Source: Bradyrhizobium sp. 170
GTDB lineage: Bacteria; Pseudomonadota; Alphaproteobacteria; Rhizobiales; Xanthobacteraceae
Length of the DNA stretch: 64,000 nt
Assembly (NCBI RefSeq): GCF_023101085.1
Contig: NZ_CP064703.1
Coordinates: 2,666,001-2,730,000, forward strand
Reading direction: 5' to 3'
In this document: positions 1 through 8,805 of the stretch, one piece after another
Numbering within the stretch: position 1 is the first letter of the stretch
How the letters are laid out: the number at the start of each line of letters is the position of its first letter
Made by a program: the position numbers and the translations under genes
Notes under the pieces: generated by a model
What the model saw: only the letters and a program-made list of their open reading frames with translations
The model's database searches: none
Told to the model about the DNA's origin: nothing

Positions 1-109
1 ATTGCGAACGTTAGCGCGTTTCCCGGTCAGCTTTGAACGTGAAGTCAGCAGCTTGCGATGACGCGTCGCATGCACACGCAAATGGCGGCGGCCGTTCGCC
101 GCACCTGGA
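1..109. other. Left flank, no gene recognised
   Basis: The sequence left of the IS5-family element carries no reading frame or repeat that I recognise. It should be the other half of the locus that continues at 2376, interrupted by the two insertion sequences; joining 1-113 to 2376 onward restores one CTAG. Confidence 0.4.
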
Positions 110-126
110 CTAGGGTCTGTTGAGAT

Positions 127-513
127 TCATCGGGAGTTTATGACGGCTGCGGCGAGATGGATATTTGCCGCGAAGCTCTGATCGGTTTTGTCTGCGCGCA
201 TGGCGATGCGTTTGAATTCCTTGAGCTTGCAGAAGAAGTTTTCAATCAGGTGGCGCCACTTATAGATTTCCGCGTCAATCGGCAGCGGCGAGGCGCGCCG
301 TGGGTGCTGTGAGATGACGACCTTGGCGCCGCGCTCGTTGAGATCGGCAATGATGGAATTGCTGTCGAAGGCCTTGTCGGCGATGAAACCCTCAAAGATG
401 AGACCGTCGATGAGCGGAGCGACACCCACCGTATCGAAACGATGGCCGGGCAGGAGAACGAAGCGGACGAGATTGCCCAGCGCGTCGGTCAGCGCCAGAA
501 TTTTTGTTGTCAC
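127..513 (-). CDS. IS5-family transposase, second frame (OrfB)
   Basis: This is the C-terminal half (128 residues) of the same transposase. It holds the second catalytic aspartate in GFIADKAFDS and the terminal DDE glutamate region in RHLIENFFCKLKEFKR. Its stop codon lies inside the left terminal repeat. The reported start overlaps the end of the first frame, so it is probably made only as a frameshift fusion rather than as a free protein. Confidence 0.85.
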   Translation of the reverse strand: MTTKILALTDALGNLVRFVLLPGHRFDTVGVAPLIDGLIFEGFIADKAFDSNSIIADLNERGAKVVISQHPRRASPLPIDAEIYKWRHLIENFFCKLKEFKRIAMRADKTDQSFAANIHLAAAVINSR

Positions 514-878
514 GCCGCCTTTGGAACGGCCGATGGCCTGGCTCTGAGACCCCCTTTTGCGCCCTGTCCATGGCGATGGACCTTGACGATGGTGGCGTCG
601 ACCATGGCGTATTCCATGTCTGGCGCATCCGAGCAGGCCTCGAAAAGCCTGGTGAAGACGTCCGCTTTAACCCAGTCGCGGTAACGCTTGAAAACCGTGT
701 TCCAGTTGCCGAAGGACGGCGGAAGATCACGCCACGGGCTTCCCGTCCGGACAATCCAAAGTACCGCTTCAACGAAGCGGCGATTGTCGCTTCCGCTGCG
801 TCCGGGGTCCGTCGGCTTCCCCAGACAATGCGGCTCCATCTTCGCCCATTGGGCATCTCTCAGTACGAATCGCTCCAT
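510..878 (-). CDS. IS5-family transposase, first frame (OrfA)
   Basis: This is the N-terminal half (122 residues) of a two-frame IS5/IS427 transposase. It begins with the DUF4096-like region typical of the group (a WxxxEP-like start, then WIVRTGSPWRDLP) and contains the first catalytic aspartate in MVDATIVKVHRHGQG. The frame ends just after the first catalytic region and overlaps the second frame by four bases, the usual arrangement for production of the full transposase by ribosomal frameshifting. The product catalyses cut-and-paste movement of its own element. Confidence 0.85.
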   Translation of the reverse strand: MERFVLRDAQWAKMEPHCLGKPTDPGRSGSDNRRFVEAVLWIVRTGSPWRDLPPSFGNWNTVFKRYRDWVKADVFTRLFEACSDAPDMEYAMVDATIVKVHRHGQGAKGGLRARPSAVPKAA

Positions 879-936
879 TTAAAGCTTGAATCACAACCAA
901 GCCTCAGGTGGAATCCTGAATCTCAACAGACCCTAG

Positions 937-2371
937 CATTACAGTTGCTATTTTTGCGGGCTTCTGAATCCATGGGCAGCCATGATTCGGATGTCGTGGA
1001 CGCGGGCCGCGTCGGTTGAGGAGACGCTTGCGTTGTGGGCGGCGTCGCTTCGAGAGATCAAGAAACGGATACGTCCGCTGTTCACGCAAGAGCGTGTTGC
1101 GACGAATGCAGGCATGTTCCTGGAAGGTCTGCTCGGAGATGAGCAGCGCAAGACCGGCTGGATGCGTGCGGAGGCGGCTGGCGATCCTGGCCCATGGCGA
1201 CAGCAGGCAATTCTTGGTCGTGGGGATTGGGACGCTGATGCCCTGCGCGACATCGTGCGCGACTATGTCATCGAGCATTTGGCGGATGACGATGCGGTGC
1301 TGGTGATCGACGAGACCGGCTTTCTCAAACAGGGCAAAGCGTCATGCGGCGTGGCACGGCAATACACCGGTTCGGCAGGAAAGATCACGAACTGCCAGAT
1401 CGGCGTCTTCGCCACCTATGTTTCGCGTCATGGCCACGCGTTCATCGATCGCGCGTTGTATCTTCCGAAGGAATGGACCGACGATCCAGATCGGCTGGAA
1501 GCCGCATATGTGCCTGCCGATGTCGGCTTTGCGACCAAACCAAAGCTTGCGACGCGAATGATCGCACGCGCGATAGCCGCGTCTGTACCATTCAAGTGGG
1601 TTGCCGGTGATACCGTCTACGGTGTTGGCAACATCGAACAGCAACTACGTCGGGCAGGCAAAGGCTACGTGCTCGGGGTCAGCAGCGCTCATGTGTTTCG
1701 ATCCTGGGGCAAGCGACCGCCGGTCGCCGGTACGGCTGCGGACCTCGCCCGGACGCGGCGCTCATCCGACTGGAAGCGCCTGTCGGCGGGAGCCGGAACC
1801 AAAGGACCGCGGCTGCACGATTGGTGTTATCTCGAATTGGCCGATCTCGAGGCCGAGCAGTTCAACGGTGCAAATGACGGTTTGTGGACACGCGGTCTAC
1901 TGATCCGTCGTCGCATCGCCGATGATGACCTCGCCTTCTTCACCACCTGGTGCCCAGCGGGAACAGCCATTGAAACGCTGGTCGCGGTCGAAGGCCATCG
2001 ATGGGCGATCGAGGACAGCTTCGAGACCGCGAAAAACGAGTTCGGGCTCGATCACAACGAGAGCAGATCCTGGCATGGCTGGCACCGTCATGTGTCCTTG
2101 GTGATGCTCGCCTTCGCCATGATGGCCGCGATCCGACATCGCGCTAATCCGCCACCGCCCAAAAAAACGAAACGGCGCCCCCCGGCAAAAGCCAAAGCAT
2201 AACCACCCCACCACTGATCCGTTGGTCAATCCAGGAAATCCGCCGCATTGCTATCAGACTTGCTCGAAAGCGGATTCAACCCGCACACATCATCGCATGG
2301 TCTTTCTGGCGCAGAGCTCACCAGGCTGCCGCTCAACGCGCCCACTTCAAATCAAGAAGGCAACTGTAATG
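937..2371 (+). mobile_element. IS701-family insertion sequence
   Basis: A 12-base inverted repeat (cattacagttgc at 937-948, complement at 2360-2371) bounds the element. Flanking 4-base direct repeats CTAG lie at 933-936 and 2372-2375, the target-site duplication expected for IS701. Its single gene encodes a DDE transposase. The left CTAG is shared with the adjoining IS5-family element, so one of the two inserted into the target duplication of the other. Downstream the element abuts the stop codon of the tyrosine recombinase gene. Confidence 0.9.
982..2369 (+). pseudogene. IS701-family transposase, frameshifted near its C terminus
   Basis: The first 406 residues form an IS701/DDE_5-type transposase: VIDETGFLK carries the first catalytic aspartate, VAGDTVYG the second, and IEDSFETAKNEFGLDHNE the glutamate. 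The frame stops at 2202 after a KAKA tail. The residues normally found at the end of this family (an LIRWSIQEIRRIA segment and a WRRAHQAAAQ segment) are present in another frame from about 2206 to a stop at 2367-2369, just inside the right terminal repeat. A single-base shift near 2200 therefore seems to have cut off about 50 residues. Whether the shortened protein works is unknown. Confidence 0.8.
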
Positions 2372-3706
2372 CTAGACGCGGGATTTCGTCGTGATGGGGC
2401 CCGGCATCATGCCGTTGTCGTTTGTTTCATCTCGCGCCGCTGCCGTATCAGTATTCTGCTGTTCGAGCTGCTTCTGCGCCAAGAGATGCGCATGCCGCTT
2501 GCGCGTCGCCGCCAAAGCCCGCTGCATCGTTTCTTTAGCGTAGCCGCGATAGGCCTGCGCGGTCTTGTGTCCGGAGAGCGCTCGGCCTTGGCCGTCCGTC
2601 AGTTCGGCTTCCTCAAGCTCGGTCATTCCGCCATGCCGGCAGGCATCAAGCGTGAACAGCTCCGACACGCCGTCGATTTTCTTGCGCATCTGCTGCACGA
2701 CCTTTTCCATGCCAGGGTAGGACCACACTTTGGCATCACCCTTGCGCTCACCTTTCTCGATCCGGCGCATGATCATCGGAACACCGAGCTTGGGCAGATG
2801 GCTTAGGATGTCCTCCGCTTCGGTATAAAACTTAACGATCTCGCCATCGACAATTTCTTCGAGCGGATGCCAGACCAACGTTTTGTTCTTGTGATGCTCG
2901 ATCCGTACAGCATGTGGCCAGTTCTTGCTGCGATAGTCCGGCCAAGTCAAAAATCCGGCCACCACGTTCTCGGGCCGTTGCAACCACTCAAAGCAGATAA
3001 CCGCGACAGCTGCCGGTTCGGGCCGGCTTTCCTTGATGCAGCCCCATGCGAATCTATAGACTTCCTCGCGGGTGACCGCGTGCTTTTTACTTTTGGTGCG
3101 GCTCTTGAGGGTGAAGTCGTCCCACGGGTTCGGGTGCTTTTTGTCAAACAGGTCTGGGTGCAGGCGGCGCATGATGCGCCAGACCTTTCTGCAGAGCCCG
3201 ACCACCTTCTCTCCCTGCCGCAGCCTGAGCCCGCTCGGGCCGTTGATAATCTTGTCGTAGATCTTGTCAGCGGCTCGTGGTGTGACCTCTCTGATCTGCC
3301 GCTCGCCGATGCGCCGCCCGCTCTTGTCGACGGTATCGCATATCATCTGCATGATCCGTTCGTAATCGGGGCGTGACCGCGGTGAGACCTTCTCGGTGTA
3401 GGCCTTCTCCGTCTTGTATTGCCGAAACAGCCAATCGATGGTGCCGTAGCGCGCAATCTTACCCTGCTCGACCGGCTCGCCCTTGCGCCGGTCGTTCCAT
3501 TCGTCGAACAACGCATTGAGTGTGGCGGCGCGGCCGCCTTTGCCGTCATCGCCGCAGGCGGCTTCATAGCTGATGCCCAGTGGCTCGTTGGCCATCTCGC
3601 AGCCGAGCTTGCGATAATGGGTCGGAATGTGGAAGTAGAACGCAGCCGAGCCGTGGGCGAGCCGGCGCACCTCCACGAAGCGCGGAAGCCGGCGTTCTAG
3701 AATCAC
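2372..3706 (-). CDS. Tyrosine recombinase (phage/island integrase)
   Basis: A 444-residue site-specific recombinase of the integrase family. The catalytic arginine is probably in FEWLQRPENV; the second conserved cluster is in LDACRHGGMT, with LSGH and a tyrosine in YRGYAK near the C terminus. I place the start at GTG 3704-3706. This GTG overlaps the TGA stop of the upstream small DNA-binding gene, suggesting coupled translation; longer upstream frames read through that gene out of phase and are not credible. The TAG stop codon lies in the CTAG target of the IS701 insertion, so the protein is not truncated by it. Likely the integrase of a genomic island whose edge lies here. Confidence 0.8.
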   Translation of the reverse strand: MILERRLPRFVEVRRLAHGSAAFYFHIPTHYRKLGCEMANEPLGISYEAACGDDGKGGRAATLNALFDEWNDRRKGEPVEQGKIARYGTIDWLFRQYKTEKAYTEKVSPRSRPDYERIMQMICDTVDKSGRRIGERQIREVTPRAADKIYDKIINGPSGLRLRQGEKVVGLCRKVWRIMRRLHPDLFDKKHPNPWDDFTLKSRTKSKKHAVTREEVYRFAWGCIKESRPEPAAVAVICFEWLQRPENVVAGFLTWPDYRSKNWPHAVRIEHHKNKTLVWHPLEEIVDGEIVKFYTEAEDILSHLPKLGVPMIMRRIEKGERKGDAKVWSYPGMEKVVQQMRKKIDGVSELFTLDACRHGGMTELEEAELTDGQGRALSGHKTAQAYRGYAKETMQRALAATRKRHAHLLAQKQLEQQNTDTAAARDETNDNGMMPGPITTKSRV

Positions 3707-3933
3707 AAATCCTCGGCGAGGTCGCCCGGCACGAGGTCCGGTGCGATGGCTCGGTCCAGATCGTCTCGCAACCACAGCTGACGCCTCCCTTCTTTGATCC
3801 GTGGTTGAGGATACTCCGTGCCGACTCGTTTTAGAAATGCTTCGACCGTCGGTTCTCCGCAATATCCCGCTGCGATCGCAGCTGGCATACGGCGCGGCCA
3901 AGAACCCGCTGGAATTATGGCAGAACGCGGCAT
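3703..3933 (-). CDS. Small DNA-binding/excisionase-like protein
   Basis: A 76-residue protein starting MPRSAII, with a basic core (SWPRRMPAAIAAGYCGE, then VEAFLKRVG and EGRRQLWL) of the kind found in small helix-turn-helix, excisionase-like proteins paired with integrases in rhizobia. Its stop overlaps the integrase start by two bases. An upstream ATG at 4023 would add 30 residues of poor composition, so I prefer the start at 3933. A role in controlling integration and excision is inferred from the pairing, not shown. Confidence 0.65.
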   Translation of the reverse strand: MPRSAIIPAGSWPRRMPAAIAAGYCGEPTVEAFLKRVGTEYPQPRIKEGRRQLWLRDDLDRAIAPDLVPGDLAEDL

Positions 3934-4284
3934 CGCGAAGGGGTCTATAACTGAGCTGCCGAAGGATCGGCCGGAACTGCTTCCACTCGCGTGGTGACGA
4001 TGCATGATGCAGATCACGAGCAAAGCTTGGAACGACGACAGCAGGCAAATCGTAGAAGAAGATGCCGCGGCGTATTAAAGGGATAGTCCTCGGCCGATGT
4101 TGAAAAAAAACAAAGGGCAACGCCGAAAAGATGACATCGTGGTGATCGCACGCGTACGTTGGCGACCTAACAACCGGCGTAGCCGCTTGCGAGGGCGAGC
4201 AGGGTTGCCCATGGCAGGTTTGTGAGATCAGGCTTGAAGATCTGTTCCATCGACGCCCATGCCAGCCATGCGACTGTCGATCGC

Positions 4285-5122
4285 TTACTCGCGGTCGAGA
4301 ACGAAGCCTTCGGGGTATCCTCGGGCCATCGCTCCATAGCTTACGTCGCCATCGCCATGTATCGCAAGGACGCCGCCGGCGCCCAACTGTTCGATACAGT
4401 AGAGATCAAAGGCTCCGCGATCGGTCCGGCAGCCCAGGGAACGCGCAAACGTTCCAATCACAGCCTTGCTGGCGCGATAATCATGGCGCGTCTGCGACAT
4501 CGGCACGGCGAGTTCGAGTATTCGCGATCTGCCTATGTCGCCAACGAGCTTCTGCAGCCTCTCGTCGCGAAGCCAAAAGTAGGTCGACTCACCACTCCAG
4601 TTACCGAGCAGAAGCTCCACGCCGCCATCCTCGACAGGAATTGGATCTGACGATATCCAAAACTTACCCAATCGGCCTGGCCTCTGCTCTGGATGATGGC
4701 ATGGGCTCGCAGCAAAGAGCGCATCCGCGTCAGCGCCTGAAAGCACGCCTCTTGCTACCATTGCATCGAGGCGCCTGCGCAAGGTATCCAGCGTGTTCGG
4801 ATAGATGCCGCCTTGCCTGATAGCGTGGATCTGTAATGCCACGCCCGAATCGTACGTGCCGTCATCTGCTCGGCCACTTCTTTTACAAAAGCCATGTACT
4901 CCGACGCGAATGGGTTCTCCGCCTGCGGCCTCCATCGGTGGGCCTGACTGTACACTCAAGAAATTGCTGGCGTTCGGTCTGGAAGTAATTCTCCAAGAGT
5001 GCTGCCGAACCGCGTAGATGGCCCAGCAGACCATCGTCGAAGGTGTCGACGTTCCAAGTGTCTATGGCGGCGGTCATACGGTCCCAAAATTCACCAGAGA
5101 CGGCGACGAAGAAGAAGGGCAC
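4285..5122 (-). pseudogene. Hypothetical protein gene broken by frameshifts
   Basis: Three minus-strand frames follow each other and together read as one protein of about 270 residues. The N-terminal part is at about 5122-4940 (MTAAIDTWNVDTFDDGLLGH onward), the middle at about 4950-4830 (FASEYMAFVKEVAEQMTA), and the C-terminal part at about 4850-4285 (LDTLRRRLDAMVARGVLSGA to the stop). At least two frameshifts are needed. I recognise no domain. Coding bias is good across all three segments, so this was a real gene. It may belong to the same island as the neighbouring integrase. Confidence 0.55.
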
Positions 5123-5312
5123 CTCGCGGGCCCTTTACTCAGGATAAGAGGCGGACGCCGGCCCGCACAGAGCCTCGATAGCCGCCAAGATCCACTGCAA
5201 CATGCCAATGGCCCGCATTGGGCACCTGCAAGCGCATCGGGGATGGTGCGCTATATTTTGCGCTTTGTTCGCGGCCTGTGCGTAGCCAAAGATCAATGCA
5301 ACGCCCTGTTGT

Positions 5313-5632
5313 TCATGGGATCAGCAACAGTTTGCCCGTGGTCGCGCGGCTCTCCATGTCGGCATGGGCCTTCGCTGCGTCCGCTAGCGGATATTCGCCA
5401 CCGATCCGGATCTTGAGCTTGCCCTCGCGGATCCAGTCGAACAGTCGGGCCGAACGGGCGCGGAGCAGCTTGGGCGTATGGATATGATCGAAGAAGGTGG
5501 GGTAGCCGATCTTGATGCTCTTCGGGAGCGTCGATCGGGCCGGGACCGCCCAGGACGGGGCCATAACAACAGAAGGTACCGGAAATCCGGAGCGCATCGA
5601 GCGAGCCCTGGAAGGTCCTGGGTCCGCTCCGT
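5313..5632 (-). pseudogene. Zinc-type alcohol dehydrogenase/quinone oxidoreductase, C-terminal remnant
   Basis: The end of a medium-chain NADPH:quinone-reductase-like protein. One frame gives TFQGSLDALRISGTFCCYG; another continues with IGYPTFFDHIHTPKLLR and ends LADAAKAHADMESRATTGK, the typical C-terminal signature. The nucleotide-binding and N-terminal domains are absent, and a frameshift separates the two pieces, so no functional product is expected. Confidence 0.75.
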
Positions 5633-5738
5633 CGGCGACTAGTAGTGGTGCGCTCACTTCTGGCGCTCCTTGACACCAACATGTCGAACTAATGGACGTG
5701 CGACTTAAGGGAGCAACTCACTTTGAACGCGCTTTTCC

Positions 5739-6003
5739 TCAGGCACTCATTTTGATGACACGATCGTGCTCACTTAGCCGGTCGAGCTCGTCCGCCCACC
5801 ACCGCATCATCCGCACGCGCTGCTGCCAGAATTCGGCGGCATGGGTATAGGCGCCACGGATTTCATTCGTCTCCTGGATGCGCAAGTTGACGTTCGATCG
5901 CATCCGCTTGCTACTTGCCGCTTTCGTTCAGGAGCGTTGACGCGGTGGATCGCAGGCCATGAATGGTCAATTCGATCTGGTCGTATCCGAGACGGCGCAG
6001 CGA
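5739..6003 (-). pseudogene. Second tyrosine recombinase, C-terminal remnant
   Basis: Reading on the minus strand gives LRRLGYDQIELTIHGLRSTA, the catalytic H-x-x-R box of an integrase. It is followed by STLLNESGK, an in-frame TAG, then AIERQLAH. After a one-base shift the text continues EIRGAYTHAAEFWQQRVRMM and ends before TGA at 5739. This is the tail of a recombinase unrelated in detail to the intact one at 2372-3706. It has both a nonsense codon and a frameshift and has lost everything upstream. It suggests repeated integration events at this locus. Confidence 0.8.
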
Positions 6004-6121
6004 CCGGCGGATTCGGGAAAATGATCTGGATCAATGAGTCTAAGTTCTCATCGATGAGTGCCGTCTTTTGTTCTATATGCGCGCGGTAGGCATTCACACA
6101 TCGCCGCGCGCTCTGCTCCGA

Positions 6122-6340
6122 TCAGTTCGACCACCATTTCAACGAAGGGGGCGGGACCCGCATCCGAGCAAAACGGAGTGCGTTGAAGACCGCATCGGCG
6201 GTAGCGTCGTCACCCAACGTGGCCAGCACTGCGGAATGGGTGAGTACATCAAGAGAATTTCCAACGGTCAGGCGCGGATACCGATCACTACAGATTCGCG
6301 TAGCCTTCCGCTCGTCGATCAGGGTGATCGCTCCTTTGAG
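6122..6340 (-). pseudogene. C-terminal fragment of an unidentified protein
   Basis: A 72-codon open stretch on the minus strand (ITLIDERKATRICSDRYPRL ... LGDDATADAVFNALRFARMR) ends in TGA and has good coding composition. It has no start codon, being preceded immediately by an in-frame stop. It looks like the tail of a lost gene. I could not assign a family with confidence. Confidence 0.4.
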
Positions 6341-6447
6341 TTACGCGCCCCGGACTTAACCCTAAGCCGACGTTTGGCCGCGTTAGTCCCTATACACAAA
6401 CCGCGCCGTCGTCCTCGGGCTTCCTAGTAGACAGGCGGTCACATTAC

Positions 6448-6813
6448 TTATTTTTCCTTGAACTCAAACAGTTCAATCAGGTTACCCGATGGATCTTCCA
6501 GAAGCCTCGCGCGACCGGCTCCCGCCTCGCTGATTTCTCCTCTAAATTTGACCCCACTAGCGTTCAACCGGCCGATGAGACCATCTATATCTTTCGTAAT
6601 AATCATGAACCGATTCCATCCACCAGGCTCCGGATTGCCGCCAGCAGTTCCTCCGCTGCCCGCCCCTGGGGCGCTCAAGTAGAGCGTCAGATCGTCACGA
6701 ATAAGCGCCGCGAACTTGCTAGGATTGTGCATGTCCACCGAGAACTCGAGTCTATCGCGATAGAATTCGACCGATCTATCTATGTCCGTCACAACGTATC
6801 GGATGGATGCCAT
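6448..6813 (-). CDS. VOC-family (glyoxalase/bleomycin-resistance-like) protein
   Basis: A 121-residue single-domain protein of the vicinal oxygen chelate fold. It starts MASIRYVVTDIDRSVEFYRD (the typical first strand and helix) and ends with the hallmark LLEDPSGNLIELFEFK. Such proteins bind a metal through paired beta-alpha-beta-beta-beta modules and act as lyases, dioxygenases or drug-binding resistance proteins; the substrate cannot be told here. I chose ATG 6813 rather than the upstream ATG 6849 because the domain begins at this methionine. It stands alone. Confidence 0.8.
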   Translation of the reverse strand: MASIRYVVTDIDRSVEFYRDRLEFSVDMHNPSKFAALIRDDLTLYLSAPGAGSGGTAGGNPEPGGWNRFMIITKDIDGLIGRLNASGVKFRGEISEAGAGRARLLEDPSGNLIELFEFKEK

Positions 6814-7352
6814 TGTCCGCGCTCCGTCTTCACCGCACAGATGGGTCAACGTACAGATCTGCGTCGCGTTTCAACGAGCGCGGCATTTTCGGGCGGACCG
6901 AGCGTTGCGGATAATTCGATCCGACACCGCACTTTGCGACTCGTGAACCGAACAGCCGCGGCCAACCCGACGGATGCCGAGGCTGGCGCCGAGTGCGGGT
7001 AGGCGAATAGCAGCTTGTGGCATCCAAACAGACCTGGATCGGCCTGCCGTTCATGTCTGCTCTCGATGGAAAAAGCGGCCATTGGTCTGGACGACGGCCA
7101 GGCCAGAAACTGAGCCAACGTAGACGTTCTCGAACGTCCTGCAGTCCTTGTGGATGCGACGCGCCTCCAGTTTTTGACGGGAACCTTTTCCTTTCAATAC
7201 CATCCAAGGTGGGCAGCGAGGCACCAAGCGCCGAAGCGACAGGTTCAAGGACCTGCGGATGAACCCGTTGGCACCGGACAATACCGAGTTCGTGCGGCGC
7301 GCACGCGGCGCGAGATGGGAATGCCTTCGAACATAACCAAGGAGGACAACCA
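6814..7352. other. Intergenic stretch without recognisable gene
   Basis: About 540 bases. Several open stretches exist on the minus strand between 6830 and 7381, but their translations are arginine- and serine-rich and match nothing I know. The last 15 bases hold the ribosome-binding site of the haemoglobin gene (aaggagga at about 7340). Confidence 0.4.
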
Positions 7353-7928
7353 ATGACACGGGACCTTTCGAATTCCGTCACAAGACGAAGCTGCTTGGTC
7401 GCTGGTCTGGCGCTGAGCGCCGCTCCAATCGCTTTAGCGGGGGCTGATAACGCCTACGCGCAAGCAAAGGAAACCACGAAGGAACCCACGTCTGAGAAAA
7501 GTCTGTATGAGCGGCTTGGGGGCGCATTCGCCATCGCGGCGGTGATCGATCACTTCAGCGACGCCATCGTGAAGAACCCCATCGTCGGCCAGAAGTCCAA
7601 GAACCCGCAACTGCGGGAATGGCACACCAAGAACCTAAAAAGGTTGCCCGGTCTCAAGTTCATGCGCACGCTGTGGGTCTGCAACGTTTCCGATGGGCCT
7701 TTTCAGTTCACTGCTACCAAGCCCGGCAAGACGCCTGTTGGCCTAGAGGAGGCACACCGGAAGCTGAGGATCTCTCCGGCTGAATTCGATGAGGTTGCAG
7801 CCGAACTTGGACGGACGCTGGACTTCGCGAAGGTCCCCCAACGCGAGAAGGCTGAAGTACTGGCAGCCTTCGCCGCCCACAAGGACGAGGTTACGGCCGG
7901 CTACGTCGCGGCCGCTAAGCGCGGCTGA
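7353..7928 (+). CDS. Exported group 1 truncated haemoglobin
   Basis: A 191-residue protein. Residues 1-37 resemble a twin-arginine export signal: TRRSCLVAG followed by a hydrophobic run ending NAYAQA. The rest is a truncated globin: SLYERLGGAFAIAAVIDHF is the A/B-helix signature, and EEAHRKLRIS carries the likely proximal haem-ligating histidine. Such globins bind oxygen or nitric oxide. A periplasmic location, if the signal is functional, would mean folding with haem before export. A strong ribosome-binding site lies 5-12 bases upstream and a stem-loop follows the stop. The gene is isolated and intact. Confidence 0.8.
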   Translation: MTRDLSNSVTRRSCLVAGLALSAAPIALAGADNAYAQAKETTKEPTSEKSLYERLGGAFAIAAVIDHFSDAIVKNPIVGQKSKNPQLREWHTKNLKRLPGLKFMRTLWVCNVSDGPFQFTATKPGKTPVGLEEAHRKLRISPAEFDEVAAELGRTLDFAKVPQREKAEVLAAFAAHKDEVTAGYVAAAKRG

Positions 7929-7955
7929 CGCTGCCGTACTGCTCAGTCCATACGG

Positions 7956-7981
7956 TCCCGCCCAGCCAGAGCTGGGCGGGA
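7956..7981 (+). terminator. Stem-loop after the haemoglobin gene
   Basis: An 11-base perfect stem (7956-7966 with 7971-7981) with a four-base loop lies 27 bases after the haemoglobin stop codon. There is no clear T-run, so it may act as a factor-assisted terminator or mRNA 3' end stabiliser. Confidence 0.6.
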
Positions 7982-8314
7982 AGTGTTGCTGCGCCCGACG
8001 AGATGACCGACGAGCTACGGTGCAACGAGTCTGTTTCTCTGAAGGTTTTCGGATGCCGGCCCCATGACGGTCTCGGCGCACACCGGGGCCGGCGTACGCA
8101 AACCTCCAAGGGAGGAAACCGCGGGAGGGGGTACGTGGATGTCGCAGCGTGGAGATCAGACGCCTAGAAACGGCGTAACGCATTGCTTTTACGCGCTACT
8201 GAACTTCCTTGTCGGCACCGCGTCGCAAAACGGTCGCTGCGGTGCCTTCTTCATCCTTTGGGACGCGCATGCAGACGTTGCGCAAGCTGCCGACTGGATG
8301 ATCTGGTTTCTGCA
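7982..8314. other. Intergenic stretch, no convincing gene
   Basis: One open frame starts at ATG 8139 (59 codons, ends 8318) behind a gga-rich stretch, but its composition is unlike the neighbours and it overlaps the end of the decayed gene at 8315. I do not call it. Confidence 0.35.
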
Positions 8315-8511
8315 CTAGTCTCTATTACTATGCAGGTCCCTTACTTTGCGCATGTAGTAGCCCTGCCGCTGGAGCGCTGATCTGATCTCGTCGCTGACTT
8401 TGACAACTCTCTTTTGCTCTTGCGCCATTTTCCCTGCGCTGCAATAGGCGGCATCGGAAATCCCTTCTTCACAACGAGCAGATCACGTTTGGTGTTGAAA
8501 TACACGTCCAT
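8315..8511 (-). pseudogene. Small conserved hypothetical protein, frameshifted
   Basis: From ATG 8511, behind a gggaga ribosome site, the protein starts MDVYFNTKRDLLVVKKGFPM. In another frame the text continues RVVKVSDEIRSALQRQGYYM and ends at TAG 8315-8317. The two halves belong together as a protein of about 64 residues, as I recall it from related rhizobia, so a one-base shift near 8410 broke it. No function is known. Confidence 0.6.
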
Positions 8512-8660
8512 GTGCGTCTCTCCCAAAGCGCCTGAGCTTATCGCTTGTGAGCAGAAGCATGGGTTACCAAAATGCAACACCGAGCTACTATCAATCGCTC
8601 GCCGTCGAGTACCAGCAGGTGCGAATGGCAGAGGCGCGCAGATTAATCATGCGCCGCCGT

Positions 8661-8805
8661 TTACTCCAACACCTCATACTCAAAAGCCACGCCTTCAGGA
8701 TCGTTCTCCTCGAACCACTTTTCCGCGGCATCCACATTTGCGAATACCTTGATGTGGTCTTTGTCGCCGACCTACCTGCTCGTGTTGACGTAAACGAATG
8801 GTCAT
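8661..8805 (-). pseudogene. Small conserved protein (VGDxDH family), damaged copy 1
   Basis: The minus strand reads VYVNTSR, an in-frame TAG, then VGDKDHIKVFANVDAAEKWF and a FEYEVLE end at TAA 8661-8663. The putative ATG at 8803-8805 is two bases out of phase with this text. A homologous copy lies at 20589-20770 and reads VYVDTSKTVGDRDHLKVFAN. The ATG overlaps the TGA stop of the gene at 8802-9107 (ATGA), so the two were translationally coupled. The nonsense codon and the phase shift make it a pseudogene. Confidence 0.7.

Larger units (their letters stand above)
113..933 (-). mobile_element. IS5-family (IS427-like) insertion sequence
   Basis: The ends are perfect inverted repeats. The 20 bases at 110-129 (ctagggtctgttgagattca) are the exact reverse complement of 917-936. 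Both ends sit on CTAG (110-113 and 933-936), as expected for an IS427-type element that targets TA within YTAR. It encodes two overlapping transposase frames on the minus strand. The right-hand CTAG is also the left target copy of the IS701 element that follows, so the two elements are directly joined. The element looks complete. Confidence 0.9.

Noticed and set aside
6830..7381. 183-codon minus-strand open frame
   Set aside because: Residue composition is unlike neighbouring genes, no ribosome-binding site, no recognisable domain, and it overlaps the haemoglobin gene's start.
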